From: Methylomonas sp.
GTDB lineage: Bacteria > Pseudomonadota > Gammaproteobacteria > Methylococcales > Methylomonadaceae
DNA: 20,784 nt
Direction: 5' to 3'
Assembly: GCA_026990815.1 (NCBI GenBank)
Contig: JALXCS010000157.1
Coordinates: 1 to 20,784, forward strand
The translations under genes and the position numbers were made by a program. Position 1 is the stretch's first letter, and every line of letters starts with the position of its first letter. Under the pieces are notes generated by a model, which made no database searches, was not told where the DNA came from, and was given only the letters and a program-made list of their open reading frames with translations. Shown piece by piece: positions 1 through 6,766 of this stretch.

Positions 1-45
1 TTTTGCTTTAAATTCCGGTGTGTGATTTCTTCTTTTCTTGCTCAT
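1..45 (-). CDS. IS3-family transposase OrfA, N-terminal 15 codons only
   Basis: Reading the minus strand from the ATG at 45-43 gives MSKKRRNHTPEFKAK, still open at the window edge. This matches the conserved start of IS3-family OrfA proteins, which carry a helix-turn-helix that binds the element's ends. A good ribosome binding site, AGAGAGG, lies 7-8 nt upstream of the ATG. In IS3 elements OrfA is followed by OrfB (DDE catalytic domain), joined by programmed frameshifting; none of that is visible here. Whether the element is intact cannot be told. Confidence 0.72.
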   Translation of the reverse strand, partial: MSKKRRNHTPEFKAK

Positions 46-130
46 TGTTTTTTCCTCTCTTTTTGGATATTACAATAAAGCAGTTTTATCACTTAAGCCT
101 CTGTCTGGTTTCTTAGGGCCATTTCTATCA
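1..130 (-). mobile_element. End of an IS3-family-like insertion sequence (partial)
   Basis: The left edge holds the 5' end of an insertion sequence read on the minus strand: the first codons of a transposase OrfA (1-45) preceded by about 85 nt of non-coding DNA. On the minus strand the likely terminus begins TGATAGAAATGG at 130 and runs on through CCCTAAGAAACCAGACA. That resembles the CCCTATATTTCCAGACA stretch I recall near the IS2 terminus. The 85-nt distance from terminus to OrfA start suits IS3-family elements. The exact boundary is inferred, because the other end lies outside the window and no target duplication can be checked. Confidence 0.6.
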
Positions 131-161
131 GTCCCCCCTGTTTTCCAATTCAATCAAGTAA

Positions 162-197
162 TTCAAATTTGAACCTTTTGCTAATTTAGCGTACAAA
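162..197 (+). promoter_or_regulatory. Candidate sigma-70 promoter and palindrome upstream of msrAB
   Basis: TTGAAC (169-174) and TACAAA (192-197) are separated by 17 nt, each matching 4 of 6 consensus bases. A perfect 12-bp palindrome, TTCAAATTTGAA (162-173), overlaps the -35 hexamer and could be an operator. The site lies between the IS end and msrAB, about 75 nt before the start codon. It was found by inspection only. Confidence 0.3.
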
Positions 198-272
198 CTG
201 GCAACAGAATTTGATTTTTAAAAGATCACATATCGATATCGAATTCATTTTAACCAACAGCAGGGCGTTATT

Positions 273-1373
273 ATGAAAGTCAGTCTTCACCAATATTCTT
301 TGATCGCGGGTTTAATAACCTTAATCGGCTGCGCAGAATCTCAACAACCAGATCACTATAGTAATAAACAAGCCCTTTCCATAGCTACATTCGCCGGCGG
401 TTGCTTCTGGTGTACCGAAGCCGACTTTGAAAAAGTTCCGGGCGTTAGCAATGTCATTTCCGGATTTAGTGGTGGAAAAACCGAACATCCCAGTTATGAA
501 CAGGTTTCCTTAGGAAATACCGGTCATGTTGAAGCAGTACAGGTATATTTTGACCCCCAAACTGTTTCTTATGAACACTTGCTGGAAGCATTTTGGCGCC
601 AGATTGATCCCACTGATAATGGCGGCCAATTTGTTGATCGTGGCAACCAATATCGTAGCGTCATTTTTTATCATGATGACAAACAAAGAAAGCAGGCCGA
701 ACATTCCAGACGAAAGTTACAACAATCTGGGCGTTATGAGAAACCGATTGTCACTGAAATCGTTCCGTTTACAACATTTTATCCAGCAGAAGCATATCAT
801 CAGGACTACTACAAAAAAAACCCAGTTAGATACAAATTCTATCGTTACCGTTCTGGACGAGACCAGTATTTAAAAAAAATATGGGGAGATGATTTAAAAC
901 TTTCTTATAATGCTAATTCTCCATATAAAAAACTGCCTGATGAAAAACTGCGTCAACAGCTGTCACCATTACAATATCGCGTCACCCAAAAAAATGGAAC
1001 TGAAGCGCCTTTTAAAAACCCTTACTGGAATGAAAAAAGGCCAGGAATTTATGTGGATATTGTTTCGGGCGAACCTTTGTTTTCTTCAAAAGACAAATTT
1101 AAATCGGGAACTGGCTGGCCTAGCTTTACCCGCTCTTTGAAACCAGAACATATTGTTACAAAAACGGATTATCTGTTACTTTACCCTCGCACCGAAGTGC
1201 GTAGTAAGCACGCAAACTCCCATCTTGGGCATTTATTTAAAGATGGACCTGAGCCAACAGGGTTGCGTTATTGTATTAACTCTGCTTCCCTACGTTTCAT
1301 TCCAGCCGAAAAACTCGATGCCAATGGGTATGCTGAATTTGCAAAAGAATTTGGGATTGAACTGAAAAAATAA
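273..1373 (+). CDS. msrAB: MsrA-MsrB fusion: peptide methionine sulfoxide reductase lipoprotein
   Basis: A two-domain enzyme that repairs oxidised methionine, reducing the S-sulfoxide with MsrA and the R-sulfoxide with MsrB. Residues 1-20 form a lipoprotein signal ending in LIGC, so Cys20 is probably lipidated and the enzyme works in the envelope. MsrA covers about 37-195, with GGCFWC at 42-47 (catalytic Cys44, likely resolving Cys47). MsrB covers about 228-345, with SGTGWPSF at 278-285, RSKHANSHLGH at 310-320 and catalytic Cys334 in RYCINSASLRF. Only four cysteines exist: 20, 44, 47 and 334. The MsrB part therefore has no zinc-binding CxxC pairs and no second cysteine, since Thr280 stands where many MsrBs have the resolving Cys. 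The start has CAGGGCG 5 nt upstream. It converges with the FleQ-like gene, 16 nt away. Confidence 0.93.
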   Translation: MKVSLHQYSLIAGLITLIGCAESQQPDHYSNKQALSIATFAGGCFWCTEADFEKVPGVSNVISGFSGGKTEHPSYEQVSLGNTGHVEAVQVYFDPQTVSYEHLLEAFWRQIDPTDNGGQFVDRGNQYRSVIFYHDDKQRKQAEHSRRKLQQSGRYEKPIVTEIVPFTTFYPAEAYHQDYYKKNPVRYKFYRYRSGRDQYLKKIWGDDLKLSYNANSPYKKLPDEKLRQQLSPLQYRVTQKNGTEAPFKNPYWNEKRPGIYVDIVSGEPLFSSKDKFKSGTGWPSFTRSLKPEHIVTKTDYLLLYPRTEVRSKHANSHLGHLFKDGPEPTGLRYCINSASLRFIPAEKLDANGYAEFAKEFGIELKK

Positions 1374-1389
1374 ATTAAGGCTCGCTTTA

Positions 1390-2868
1390 TTATGCTTCGA
1401 CACTTCGCATATCATATTTCCTTAACTTTTCCACCAACGTGGTCCGGCGCATTTTTAAACGCTTGGCTGCATGTGCCACCACCCCATTACTCTCGTCCAG
1501 AGCAAGCTGAATAAAATTCCGCTCCACTTCGCTTAAATATTCTTTCAGATCCAGGCCATCTGGAGGAATTTCAGTGATTTCTGCGGGATTGTTCAGCTCT
1601 TGCACCGATAAATTGACATTAATCGGGACTTCACTAGCACCTGGACTGGAAATAGGAATATCCAAATCAAAACTCAACCCCTCGGGTACTGTATATTTTT
1701 GATATTTTTCCGGTAAATCAGCTTTTTCTACAAAGCTATTCGGTTTCACAATAGTTAACCGCTCTAATAGATTAGCCAATTCTCTAACATTACCTGGCCA
1801 ATCATGCTGCATTAGTAATTTAATAACCTCAGGAGAAAGACTGACTGACCCACGCTTTTCCTTTTCCATTCTGATAATCAAATCTCTAATCAGAACAGGA
1901 ATGTCTTCCACTCGTTCTCTTAGAGCCGGAATTTCAATAGGGAAAACATTCAAACGGTAAAACAGATCCTCCCGGAAACGTTTATGTTTTATTTCTTCTT
2001 CCAAATTGCGATGCGTAGCTGCAATAATTCGGACATCACATTGAACCGTTTTGTTGCTGCCAACACGTTCAAAGCTGCGCTCCTGAAGTACTCTTAATAT
2101 TTTGACTTGCATTGGCATGGGCATATCGCCTATTTCATCTAGAAACAGCGTACCGCCTTCTGCTAACTCAAATCTACCTTGCCTGGATGTTAAAGCACCA
2201 GTAAAAGCGCCTTTTTCATGGCCAAACAATTCACTTTCCAAAAGTTCAGCAGGAATTGCGCCACAATTAACTGGAACAAAAGGCTTGGCCTTTCTATCCG
2301 ATGCATTATGCAAACTTCTTGCAACAACTTCTTTTCCTGTACCTGACTCTCCTAAAATCAAAACTGTTGCTGCCGAATTTGCCACTTGATCAATCAGTTT
2401 TCTAACATACAAAATTGCAGGGCTTTTCCCTTCCAACCGTGGCCCCGGTGTCATTCTTCTTTGGTAAACCCGACGATCAATCCCGGTCCTGTTATTGCCA
2501 TTTCGTAACAGAGTGGTAGGTAAATTATCGAGAAGTTTTTTTAATTCTGAGAAAGTTGCCGGCCAGCTTAAAACATGGTTCACTTTTTGCTGAATCGCAG
2601 TAGATACATGCGACTGAGAAGTATTGCCAGTCAACAAAATCACAGGGATAGTTTTAGCCTTTTCCAGGATATAACTAATAAGCGAGGCTTGTTTTTCTCC
2701 ACCATCACCAACGATAATGGCCATAACATCATCTAGATCATTAAATAATTCATCAATAGAAAAGGGGGTTGTTACTTTGACCTGATATTCCAAAAACTCT
2801 AGAATCCGGGAGAACTCATTGGATCTTGATTCATTTTCATCGATGCACAGAATACGTGGCAAAGCCAT
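1390..2868 (-). CDS. fleQ: FleQ-type sigma-54-dependent transcriptional activator
   Basis: A 492-aa enhancer-binding protein. Residues 1-115 form a divergent receiver-like FleQ domain. The AAA+ domain (about 145-385) has Walker A GESGTGKE (173-180), the sigma-54 contact loop GAFTGA (220-225) and Walker B GTLFLDE (239-245). The Fis-type helix-turn-helix at 440-488 includes RRTTLVEKLRKYDM, the FleQ hallmark. FleQ proteins are master activators of flagellar genes and often c-di-GMP-responsive repressors of matrix genes. The LFRS c-di-GMP motif known from Pseudomonas aeruginosa FleQ aligns here with PGPR (141-144), and the following RN pair is RS (184-185); the ExxxR motif is kept (335-339). No flagellar genes are nearby. 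The AAAGG abuts the ATG, so the ribosome site is poorly spaced, but no better in-frame start is visible. Confidence 0.88.
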   Translation of the reverse strand: MALPRILCIDENESRSNEFSRILEFLEYQVKVTTPFSIDELFNDLDDVMAIIVGDGGEKQASLISYILEKAKTIPVILLTGNTSQSHVSTAIQQKVNHVLSWPATFSELKKLLDNLPTTLLRNGNNRTGIDRRVYQRRMTPGPRLEGKSPAILYVRKLIDQVANSAATVLILGESGTGKEVVARSLHNASDRKAKPFVPVNCGAIPAELLESELFGHEKGAFTGALTSRQGRFELAEGGTLFLDEIGDMPMPMQVKILRVLQERSFERVGSNKTVQCDVRIIAATHRNLEEEIKHKRFREDLFYRLNVFPIEIPALRERVEDIPVLIRDLIIRMEKEKRGSVSLSPEVIKLLMQHDWPGNVRELANLLERLTIVKPNSFVEKADLPEKYQKYTVPEGLSFDLDIPISSPGASEVPINVNLSVQELNNPAEITEIPPDGLDLKEYLSEVERNFIQLALDESNGVVAHAAKRLKMRRTTLVEKLRKYDMRSVEA

Positions 2869-2908
2869 CCTTTAGAACTCACTTATTGTTTGTTAGAAAA
2901 CTCTTTTA

Positions 2909-2937
2909 AGTAAAGCATCGAATTCTAGGTCTGTCAA
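2909..2937 (-). promoter_or_regulatory. Candidate sigma-70 promoter of the FleQ-like gene
   Basis: On the minus strand a perfect TTGACA (2937-2932) is followed after 17 nt by TTTACT (2914-2909), which matches 4 of 6 bases of the -10 consensus. Transcription would start near 2902, giving a leader of about 34 nt before the ATG at 2868. It lies in the 222-nt divergent region shared with the CorB-like gene. It was found by inspection. Confidence 0.45.
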
Positions 2938-3029
2938 AATACTGCCCTTTATATTTTTTACTTGAGCCGTGGATACTTTAATAAATTCTGCCACCCGCCA
3001 AAATAATGACAATTTTTTTGTTCTAATAC

Positions 3030-3062
3030 TTGACAAAATTTTCCCAGTAGAGAGACTATAGA
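3030..3062 (+). promoter_or_regulatory. Weak promoter candidate upstream of the CorB-like gene
   Basis: A perfect -35 TTGACA (3030-3035) is followed by TATAGA (3057-3062), but the 21-nt spacing is longer than the normal 16-18 nt. At 17-18 nt only poor hexamers are found. The gene may use this -35 with an atypical -10, or an activator. Confidence 0.25.
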
Positions 3063-3090
3063 CAATCTGTAAATTAAGGAAATCACTTTT

Positions 3091-4338
3091 TTGGACAATA
3101 TTTCTTTGGATATCCTATTTGGGATATTAGTATTTTTACTGCTGCTCTCTGCTTTTTTTTCAGGATCAGAAACAGCATTAATGACCCTCAACCGCTATCG
3201 ACTGCAATATCTGGTAAAAAAAAAACACAAAGGCGCCATCAGAGCTTATAAGCTTCTCCAACGACCGGATAGATTACTGGGACTGATTTTACTCGGTAAT
3301 AATTTCGTCAATATCCTTGCATCTTCACTGACCACAGTAATTGCCATGCGTATCGCCGGTGATACAGGTATCGCTATTGGTGCCGGTATCTTAACGCTAG
3401 TGGTACTTATTTTTTCAGAAGTAGCACCTAAAACACTAGCAGCCATCAAGCCAGAACTATTAGCTTTCCCTGCTGCCTGGATCTACACACCGCTGCTAAA
3501 AATATTCTATCCTATTGTTTGGATTGTCAATTTTTTCGCTAACATTCTGCTTCGTATGGTTGGCGTTAATGCCGCCAAACACAAACAGGAAACCCTAGGA
3601 ACTGAAGAATTACGCAGTGTTGTCAGTGAAGCCGGCAGCCTGCTTCCCTCTCGCTATCAGAACATGTTGCTAGGCATTCTTGATTTGGAGTCGGCAACAT
3701 CTGAAGACATCATGATACCAAGGAGTGAAATTGTCGGAATAGACCTGGAGGAGCCAATTGAGAAAATTATCGAAACTATCAAAAAAAGCCCGCATACCCG
3801 CCTTCCCGCATACAAAAAAACTATCGACAGGGTTATTGGGTTTCTTCATGTCCGGGTATTACTGTCCTTGTGCGATGAACCCAATGTGACCAAAGAAACA
3901 TTAATTAAAAGCCTGACCAAACCCACGTTCATTCCTGAAAGTATGCCTCTGCACATTCAAATTCAAAACTTTAAAACCGAAAAAGTTCGTATCGGTCTTA
4001 TTGTTGATGAATATGGCGATGTTCAAGGCCTAATCACTCTAGATGATTTATTGCAAGGCATTATTGGTAAAATCGTCTCTGAAGATACTGGTATAAAACA
4101 ACAGAGTGATGGCAGTTTTATTGTCGATGGCAGCATGACAATAAGAGAATTTAATCGGGTTACCAATTTTTCTTTACCTACGGAAGGCCCCAAAACCATC
4201 AATGGCTTGATTATTGAATTTATGGAAACCATTCCTCAGGCCGGCACTAGTCTGGTGTTACATGGTTATCCAGTGGAAATACTAACCCGTGATAAAAAAA
4301 CCATAAAACTGGTCAAGTTTCACCCCAAGAAAGACTAA
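3091..4338 (+). CDS. CorB/YfjD-like membrane protein (CNNM/DUF21, CBS pair, CorC_HlyC domain)
   Basis: A 415-aa inner-membrane protein very close in layout to E. coli YfjD/CorB (413 aa). The DUF21 transmembrane domain occupies about 1-185 and contains FFSGSETALMTLNRYR (23-38) and LLGNNFVNILASSL (67-80), both strongly conserved in this family. Two CBS domains follow (about 205-325, with DIMIPRSEIVGID and IVDEYGDVQGLITLDDLL). The C-terminal CorC_HlyC domain runs from about 335 to 412. The family is tied to Mg2+ or Co2+ efflux and metal homeostasis, with the CBS pair sensing a nucleotide. The start codon is TTG, with AAGGA 10 nt upstream; the first internal ATG would cut into the conserved membrane domain. 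Function is inferred from the family, and a haemolysin-type name for such proteins would be misleading. Confidence 0.9.
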   Translation: MDNISLDILFGILVFLLLLSAFFSGSETALMTLNRYRLQYLVKKKHKGAIRAYKLLQRPDRLLGLILLGNNFVNILASSLTTVIAMRIAGDTGIAIGAGILTLVVLIFSEVAPKTLAAIKPELLAFPAAWIYTPLLKIFYPIVWIVNFFANILLRMVGVNAAKHKQETLGTEELRSVVSEAGSLLPSRYQNMLLGILDLESATSEDIMIPRSEIVGIDLEEPIEKIIETIKKSPHTRLPAYKKTIDRVIGFLHVRVLLSLCDEPNVTKETLIKSLTKPTFIPESMPLHIQIQNFKTEKVRIGLIVDEYGDVQGLITLDDLLQGIIGKIVSEDTGIKQQSDGSFIVDGSMTIREFNRVTNFSLPTEGPKTINGLIIEFMETIPQAGTSLVLHGYPVEILTRDKKTIKLVKFHPKKD

Positions 4339-4352
4339 TCCTGCTTCATTTT

Positions 4353-4452
4353 CTCTGTACATAACGAAGAAACTCGTGGATTGAAGGTCTCGTTATTTCA
4401 ATCACTTACCTCTTTAACGTCCAAGAGGGTGAATTTATTGTCGTGTCCAAAG
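4353..4452. repeat. Degenerate, core-deleted copy of the 9-bp-TSD inverted-repeat element (copy 1)
   Basis: This is a 100-bp relative of the full elements at 14628-14798 and 19183-19352. Its left end is CTCTGTACATAACGAAG and its right end is TTGTCGTGTCCAAAG. The right arm keeps TTATTTCAATCACTTACCTC and a decayed AACGTCCAAGAGGGT. The left inner repeat and most of the core are missing: the left arm (to GTGGA near 4380) joins directly to core remnant GAAGGTCTCG (4384-4392). The flanking 9-mers CTTCATTTT and ATCCATTCC agree at only 5 of 9 positions, so this is probably the oldest copy. It sits 14 nt after the CorB-like stop codon. Confidence 0.75.
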
Positions 4453-4602
4453 ATCCATTCCCTCTTTCAAGGTAACGAACACCCCATGGTCGCGCTTTTC
4501 AACAAAACTTTGATTTGGTTCTTATCCTTTTAATAAATTCCATTAGTAATCCTGTAATTTTGTCTATACTTAAGGCCGAGACTCGATGAATTCAACGAAA
4601 TA
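4453..4602. other. Upstream region of the FHA gene
   Basis: This is 150 nt between the damaged element and the FHA gene. The only promoter-like sequence seen is TATACT (4565-4570), without a good -35 hexamer at the usual distance. No RNA gene or convincing ORF was found. Confidence 0.3.
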
Positions 4603-5214
4603 ATGGCAAAATTTACTATTATCTTTAAAGATAAAACTATTCAATCCGCAATTTTTGATCAAAAAACGGTTCACATAGGCAGTGATACCAGTAATGATAT
4701 CATTATTGACAGCTTGGCTATTGCACCTGCCCATGCAGCGGTATGCTTCAATGATGATGAAGAAACCATCATAAAGCAACTCAATGATGAATTTCCAATC
4801 AGCGTTAACAACAACAATAGTAAAGAGTGCAAATTAAATAATAACGATGAAATCCTGATTGGCAAACATAAAATTATCTACAATACCACCGAGTCAGTTG
4901 TCAATCCATCCACTAACGAAAGCGCCGATACCTTTGCTTCCGAACAGCATTTGCCGGAAGCAAATTTACAAATCATGGAAGGCAAACACATTGGTCGCTT
5001 GATCCCTTTAAAAAAATCTATGACCCGCATTGGCCATAGTGGCAATGGCGTAGTTGTCATTGCCAAACGAACAGACGGATACTATATTTCTTCATTAGAA
5101 AGCAATGAATCTTTAACAATAAATAATAAATTGCTGAAAGAAGAAACCATTAAATTGAACGATAATGACATGGTTGTTATTGACGAAACACCCATGCAAT
5201 TTTTCCTGGGTTAA
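4603..5214 (+). CDS. Protein with two FHA-like domains
   Basis: A 203-aa soluble protein. The first FHA (forkhead-associated) domain is at about 1-93, with the pattern HIGSDTSNDIIIDS (24-37) and PAHAAV (42-47). A poorly conserved linker (about 94-124) leads to a second FHA-like fold at about 126-203 (LIPLKKSMTRIGHSGNG onward). FHA domains normally bind phosphothreonine peptides through a Gly-Arg and a Ser-x-x-His. Here the Arg is Ser27 and the Ser before His43 is Ala, and the second domain is more divergent still. Phosphopeptide binding is therefore doubtful. It lies 4 nt before the PilZ gene and is probably co-transcribed with it. The ribosome site is weak. The specific role is unknown. Confidence 0.8.
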   Translation: MAKFTIIFKDKTIQSAIFDQKTVHIGSDTSNDIIIDSLAIAPAHAAVCFNDDEETIIKQLNDEFPISVNNNNSKECKLNNNDEILIGKHKIIYNTTESVVNPSTNESADTFASEQHLPEANLQIMEGKHIGRLIPLKKSMTRIGHSGNGVVVIAKRTDGYYISSLESNESLTINNKLLKEETIKLNDNDMVVIDETPMQFFLG

Positions 5215-5218
5215 GCTT

Positions 5219-5593
5219 ATGTCTACTGAAAACGAAAAACGCCAATTCCATCGAATTTTCTACAATGCTAAAGCAACCCTTGAAACCAGCAGCAAAACTT
5301 GGGATTGTGAAATTATCGACCTTTGCCTGAATGGCTGTTTATTGCGCTTTCCTACTGCCTTGCAGCAAAACCAGGATGATGTTTACACCTTAAAACTAAA
5401 TTTGTCTGAAGATACCGAAATAACCATGGACTTAAAACAGGCCCATGCTGAAGGTAATAATGTTGGATTCAAATGTGAACAAATTGATATTGACAGTATT
5501 TCTCAACTTCGTCGTATGGTAGAACTTAATTTGGGTAATAGTGAAATTCTGGAAAGAGATTTGTCATCTTTAGTGATTTTATCTAATAATTAG
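5219..5593 (+). CDS. PilZ-domain protein, putative c-di-GMP receptor
   Basis: A 124-aa single-domain protein starting at the ATG at 5219, 4 nt after the FHA stop. A longer reading from 5165 would overlap the FHA gene by 50 nt in another frame and add residues unlike the family. PilZ domains bind c-di-GMP through RxxxR and (D/N)xSxxG. Here RQFHR (8-12) matches the first motif. The second reads DLCLNG (34-39), with Cys36 in place of Ser. The protein may bind c-di-GMP weakly or not at all. Its partner could be the FHA protein encoded just upstream. It converges with the DUF3301 gene, 10 nt away. Confidence 0.8.
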   Translation: MSTENEKRQFHRIFYNAKATLETSSKTWDCEIIDLCLNGCLLRFPTALQQNQDDVYTLKLNLSEDTEITMDLKQAHAEGNNVGFKCEQIDIDSISQLRRMVELNLGNSEILERDLSSLVILSNN

Positions 5594-5603
5594 CAACCGT
5601 TCT

Positions 5604-5924
5604 CTATCCTATCCGATGCGGCTCCAATTGAATGGATTCAATTCGTTTACCGAGCATGATTATTTTGCCGTTATACCGATCTTCCCCGGTTGCAGTAAAT
5701 TCAAACAGAAATGATCTCCAGATTCTGATTTTGCCGTTTTCATCTCGCTTTAACCAAAACGCATTCAAGGCTACATATTCATCAAGTAACTGAATCCCCA
5801 TTCTCCGACAGTAAATTTTTACAGCACTTAATGCAATTTCCCTGGCTTGCTGAGAATTTGACCAATACAGAAAAAAACTAACCAGCAAAATAATAATAAC
5901 AATTTCTGCATAGCTAAAAGTCAC
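5604..5924 (-). CDS. DUF3301-family small membrane-anchored protein
   Basis: A 106-aa protein with one N-terminal transmembrane segment (about 5-22) followed by a conserved cytosolic-type domain. The pattern of an AREIALSAVKIYC stretch, GIQLLDEYVAL (43-53), FEFTATGEDRYNGKI and a final LEPHRI matches the DUF3301 family of gammaproteobacteria, whose function is unknown. The start is GTG at 5924-5922, with GGAGA 7 nt upstream, which supports it over internal starts. It is divergent from the DUF218 gene (70-nt gap) and convergent with the PilZ gene. Confidence 0.8.
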   Translation of the reverse strand: MTFSYAEIVIIILLVSFFLYWSNSQQAREIALSAVKIYCRRMGIQLLDEYVALNAFWLKRDENGKIRIWRSFLFEFTATGEDRYNGKIIMLGKRIESIQLEPHRIG

Positions 5925-5994
5925 TTGTTTTCTCCGTGTTCTGAAAACTCAAAACTACTATCATTGCTCATTTACTGTAAAATAGACGTTATAT

Positions 5995-6756
5995 ATGGAT
6001 ATTTTTTTCATTTATCTTGTCAAGGCGTTGATTCTGCCGCCAGCCATTCTGCTTGTATTGGCTATTTTTAGCTTATTTCGTCACCTTAAAGATCGTACTC
6101 GCGGCATTGGACTTGCGGCTATTTGCTTAATCGGATTATACCTGTTATGCCTGCCAGCTGTATCGGTATTCCTTGCATCGTTGCAACAAATCTACCCAGC
6201 ATTATCCAAAACCCAAATTCAAAATACTGATACGCAAGCCATTGTGGTATTAGGCGGTGGAACGCGTCCTCCTGCCCCCGAATACGATAATCGCGCAGCG
6301 CTGCATGAAAGAGTTTTTGTTCGGTTGAGGTACGCTGTAAAAATAGCCAAATTGACTAACTTACCTATTTTAGTTAGCGGCGGTAAAGTATTTGGAGGAA
6401 AATACCCATCTGAAGCAGAACTAATGCAGGAATCTCTTGCCCAGGATTTCCAGTATAAAGCTAACTGGTTGGAAGAAAAAAGTCGAAATACTGCCGAAAA
6501 CGCTCAATTTAGTTATGCCGAGCTCAAAAAGGAAAATATCAAAAAGATACTATTGGTCACTCACGCACTTCATATGCCTCGTGCTGTCCAACAGTTCAGG
6601 CGGGTCGGGTTTCAAGTTACCCCGGCACCAACCGCCTTCATAAGCACTGAAAACACTTCTGTATTTAATTATATTCCATCAGCATCGGCGCTTGAAGTCA
6701 GCTCAATGGCACTACATGAATTGCTCGGCAAACTATGGTATACCCTTAGATATTGA
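5995..6756 (+). CDS. DUF218 envelope protein, YdcF/ElyC-like
   Basis: A 253-aa inner-membrane protein with two N-terminal hydrophobic segments (about 8-28 and 36-62). A DUF218 domain follows from about 81 to 235, with AIVVLGGGT (82-90), LPILVSGG (123-130), a conserved NTAENAQF and LLVTHALHMPRA. The overall length and the two-helix anchor match E. coli ElyC, which acts in envelope biogenesis and lipid-carrier metabolism at low temperature. SanA/YdcF-type proteins share the same fold. The upstream gap holds a -10-like TAAAAT without a clear -35, and the ribosome site is poor. Its stop is 10 nt from the convergent GGDEF-EAL gene. Confidence 0.82.
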   Translation: MDIFFIYLVKALILPPAILLVLAIFSLFRHLKDRTRGIGLAAICLIGLYLLCLPAVSVFLASLQQIYPALSKTQIQNTDTQAIVVLGGGTRPPAPEYDNRAALHERVFVRLRYAVKIAKLTNLPILVSGGKVFGGKYPSEAELMQESLAQDFQYKANWLEEKSRNTAENAQFSYAELKKENIKKILLVTHALHMPRAVQQFRRVGFQVTPAPTAFISTENTSVFNYIPSASALEVSSMALHELLGKLWYTLRY

Positions 6757-6766
6757 TATTATCTTT

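Noticed and set aside
232..247. Sequence resembling a cloning-vector polylinker (ATCGATATCGAATTC).
   Set aside because: Only about 15 bases match, the flanks do not resemble vector, and the chromosomal gene msrAB follows directly. Chance is more likely.
4436..4530. Minus-strand reading frame giving VEKRDHGVFVTLKEGMD and ending in the repeat element.
   Set aside because: It has a stop just upstream, no start codon before a late Met, and no ribosome site. It could be a gene remnant, but nothing supports this beyond a protein-like look.
5165..5218. Longer start for the PilZ gene.
   Set aside because: It would overlap the FHA gene in another frame; the ATG at 5219 begins a typical PilZ N-terminus 4 nt after the FHA stop.
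6706..6724. A sigma-54-type TGGCAC...TTGCT match.
   Set aside because: The spacing is 8 nt instead of 5 and it lies inside the DUF218 coding region.
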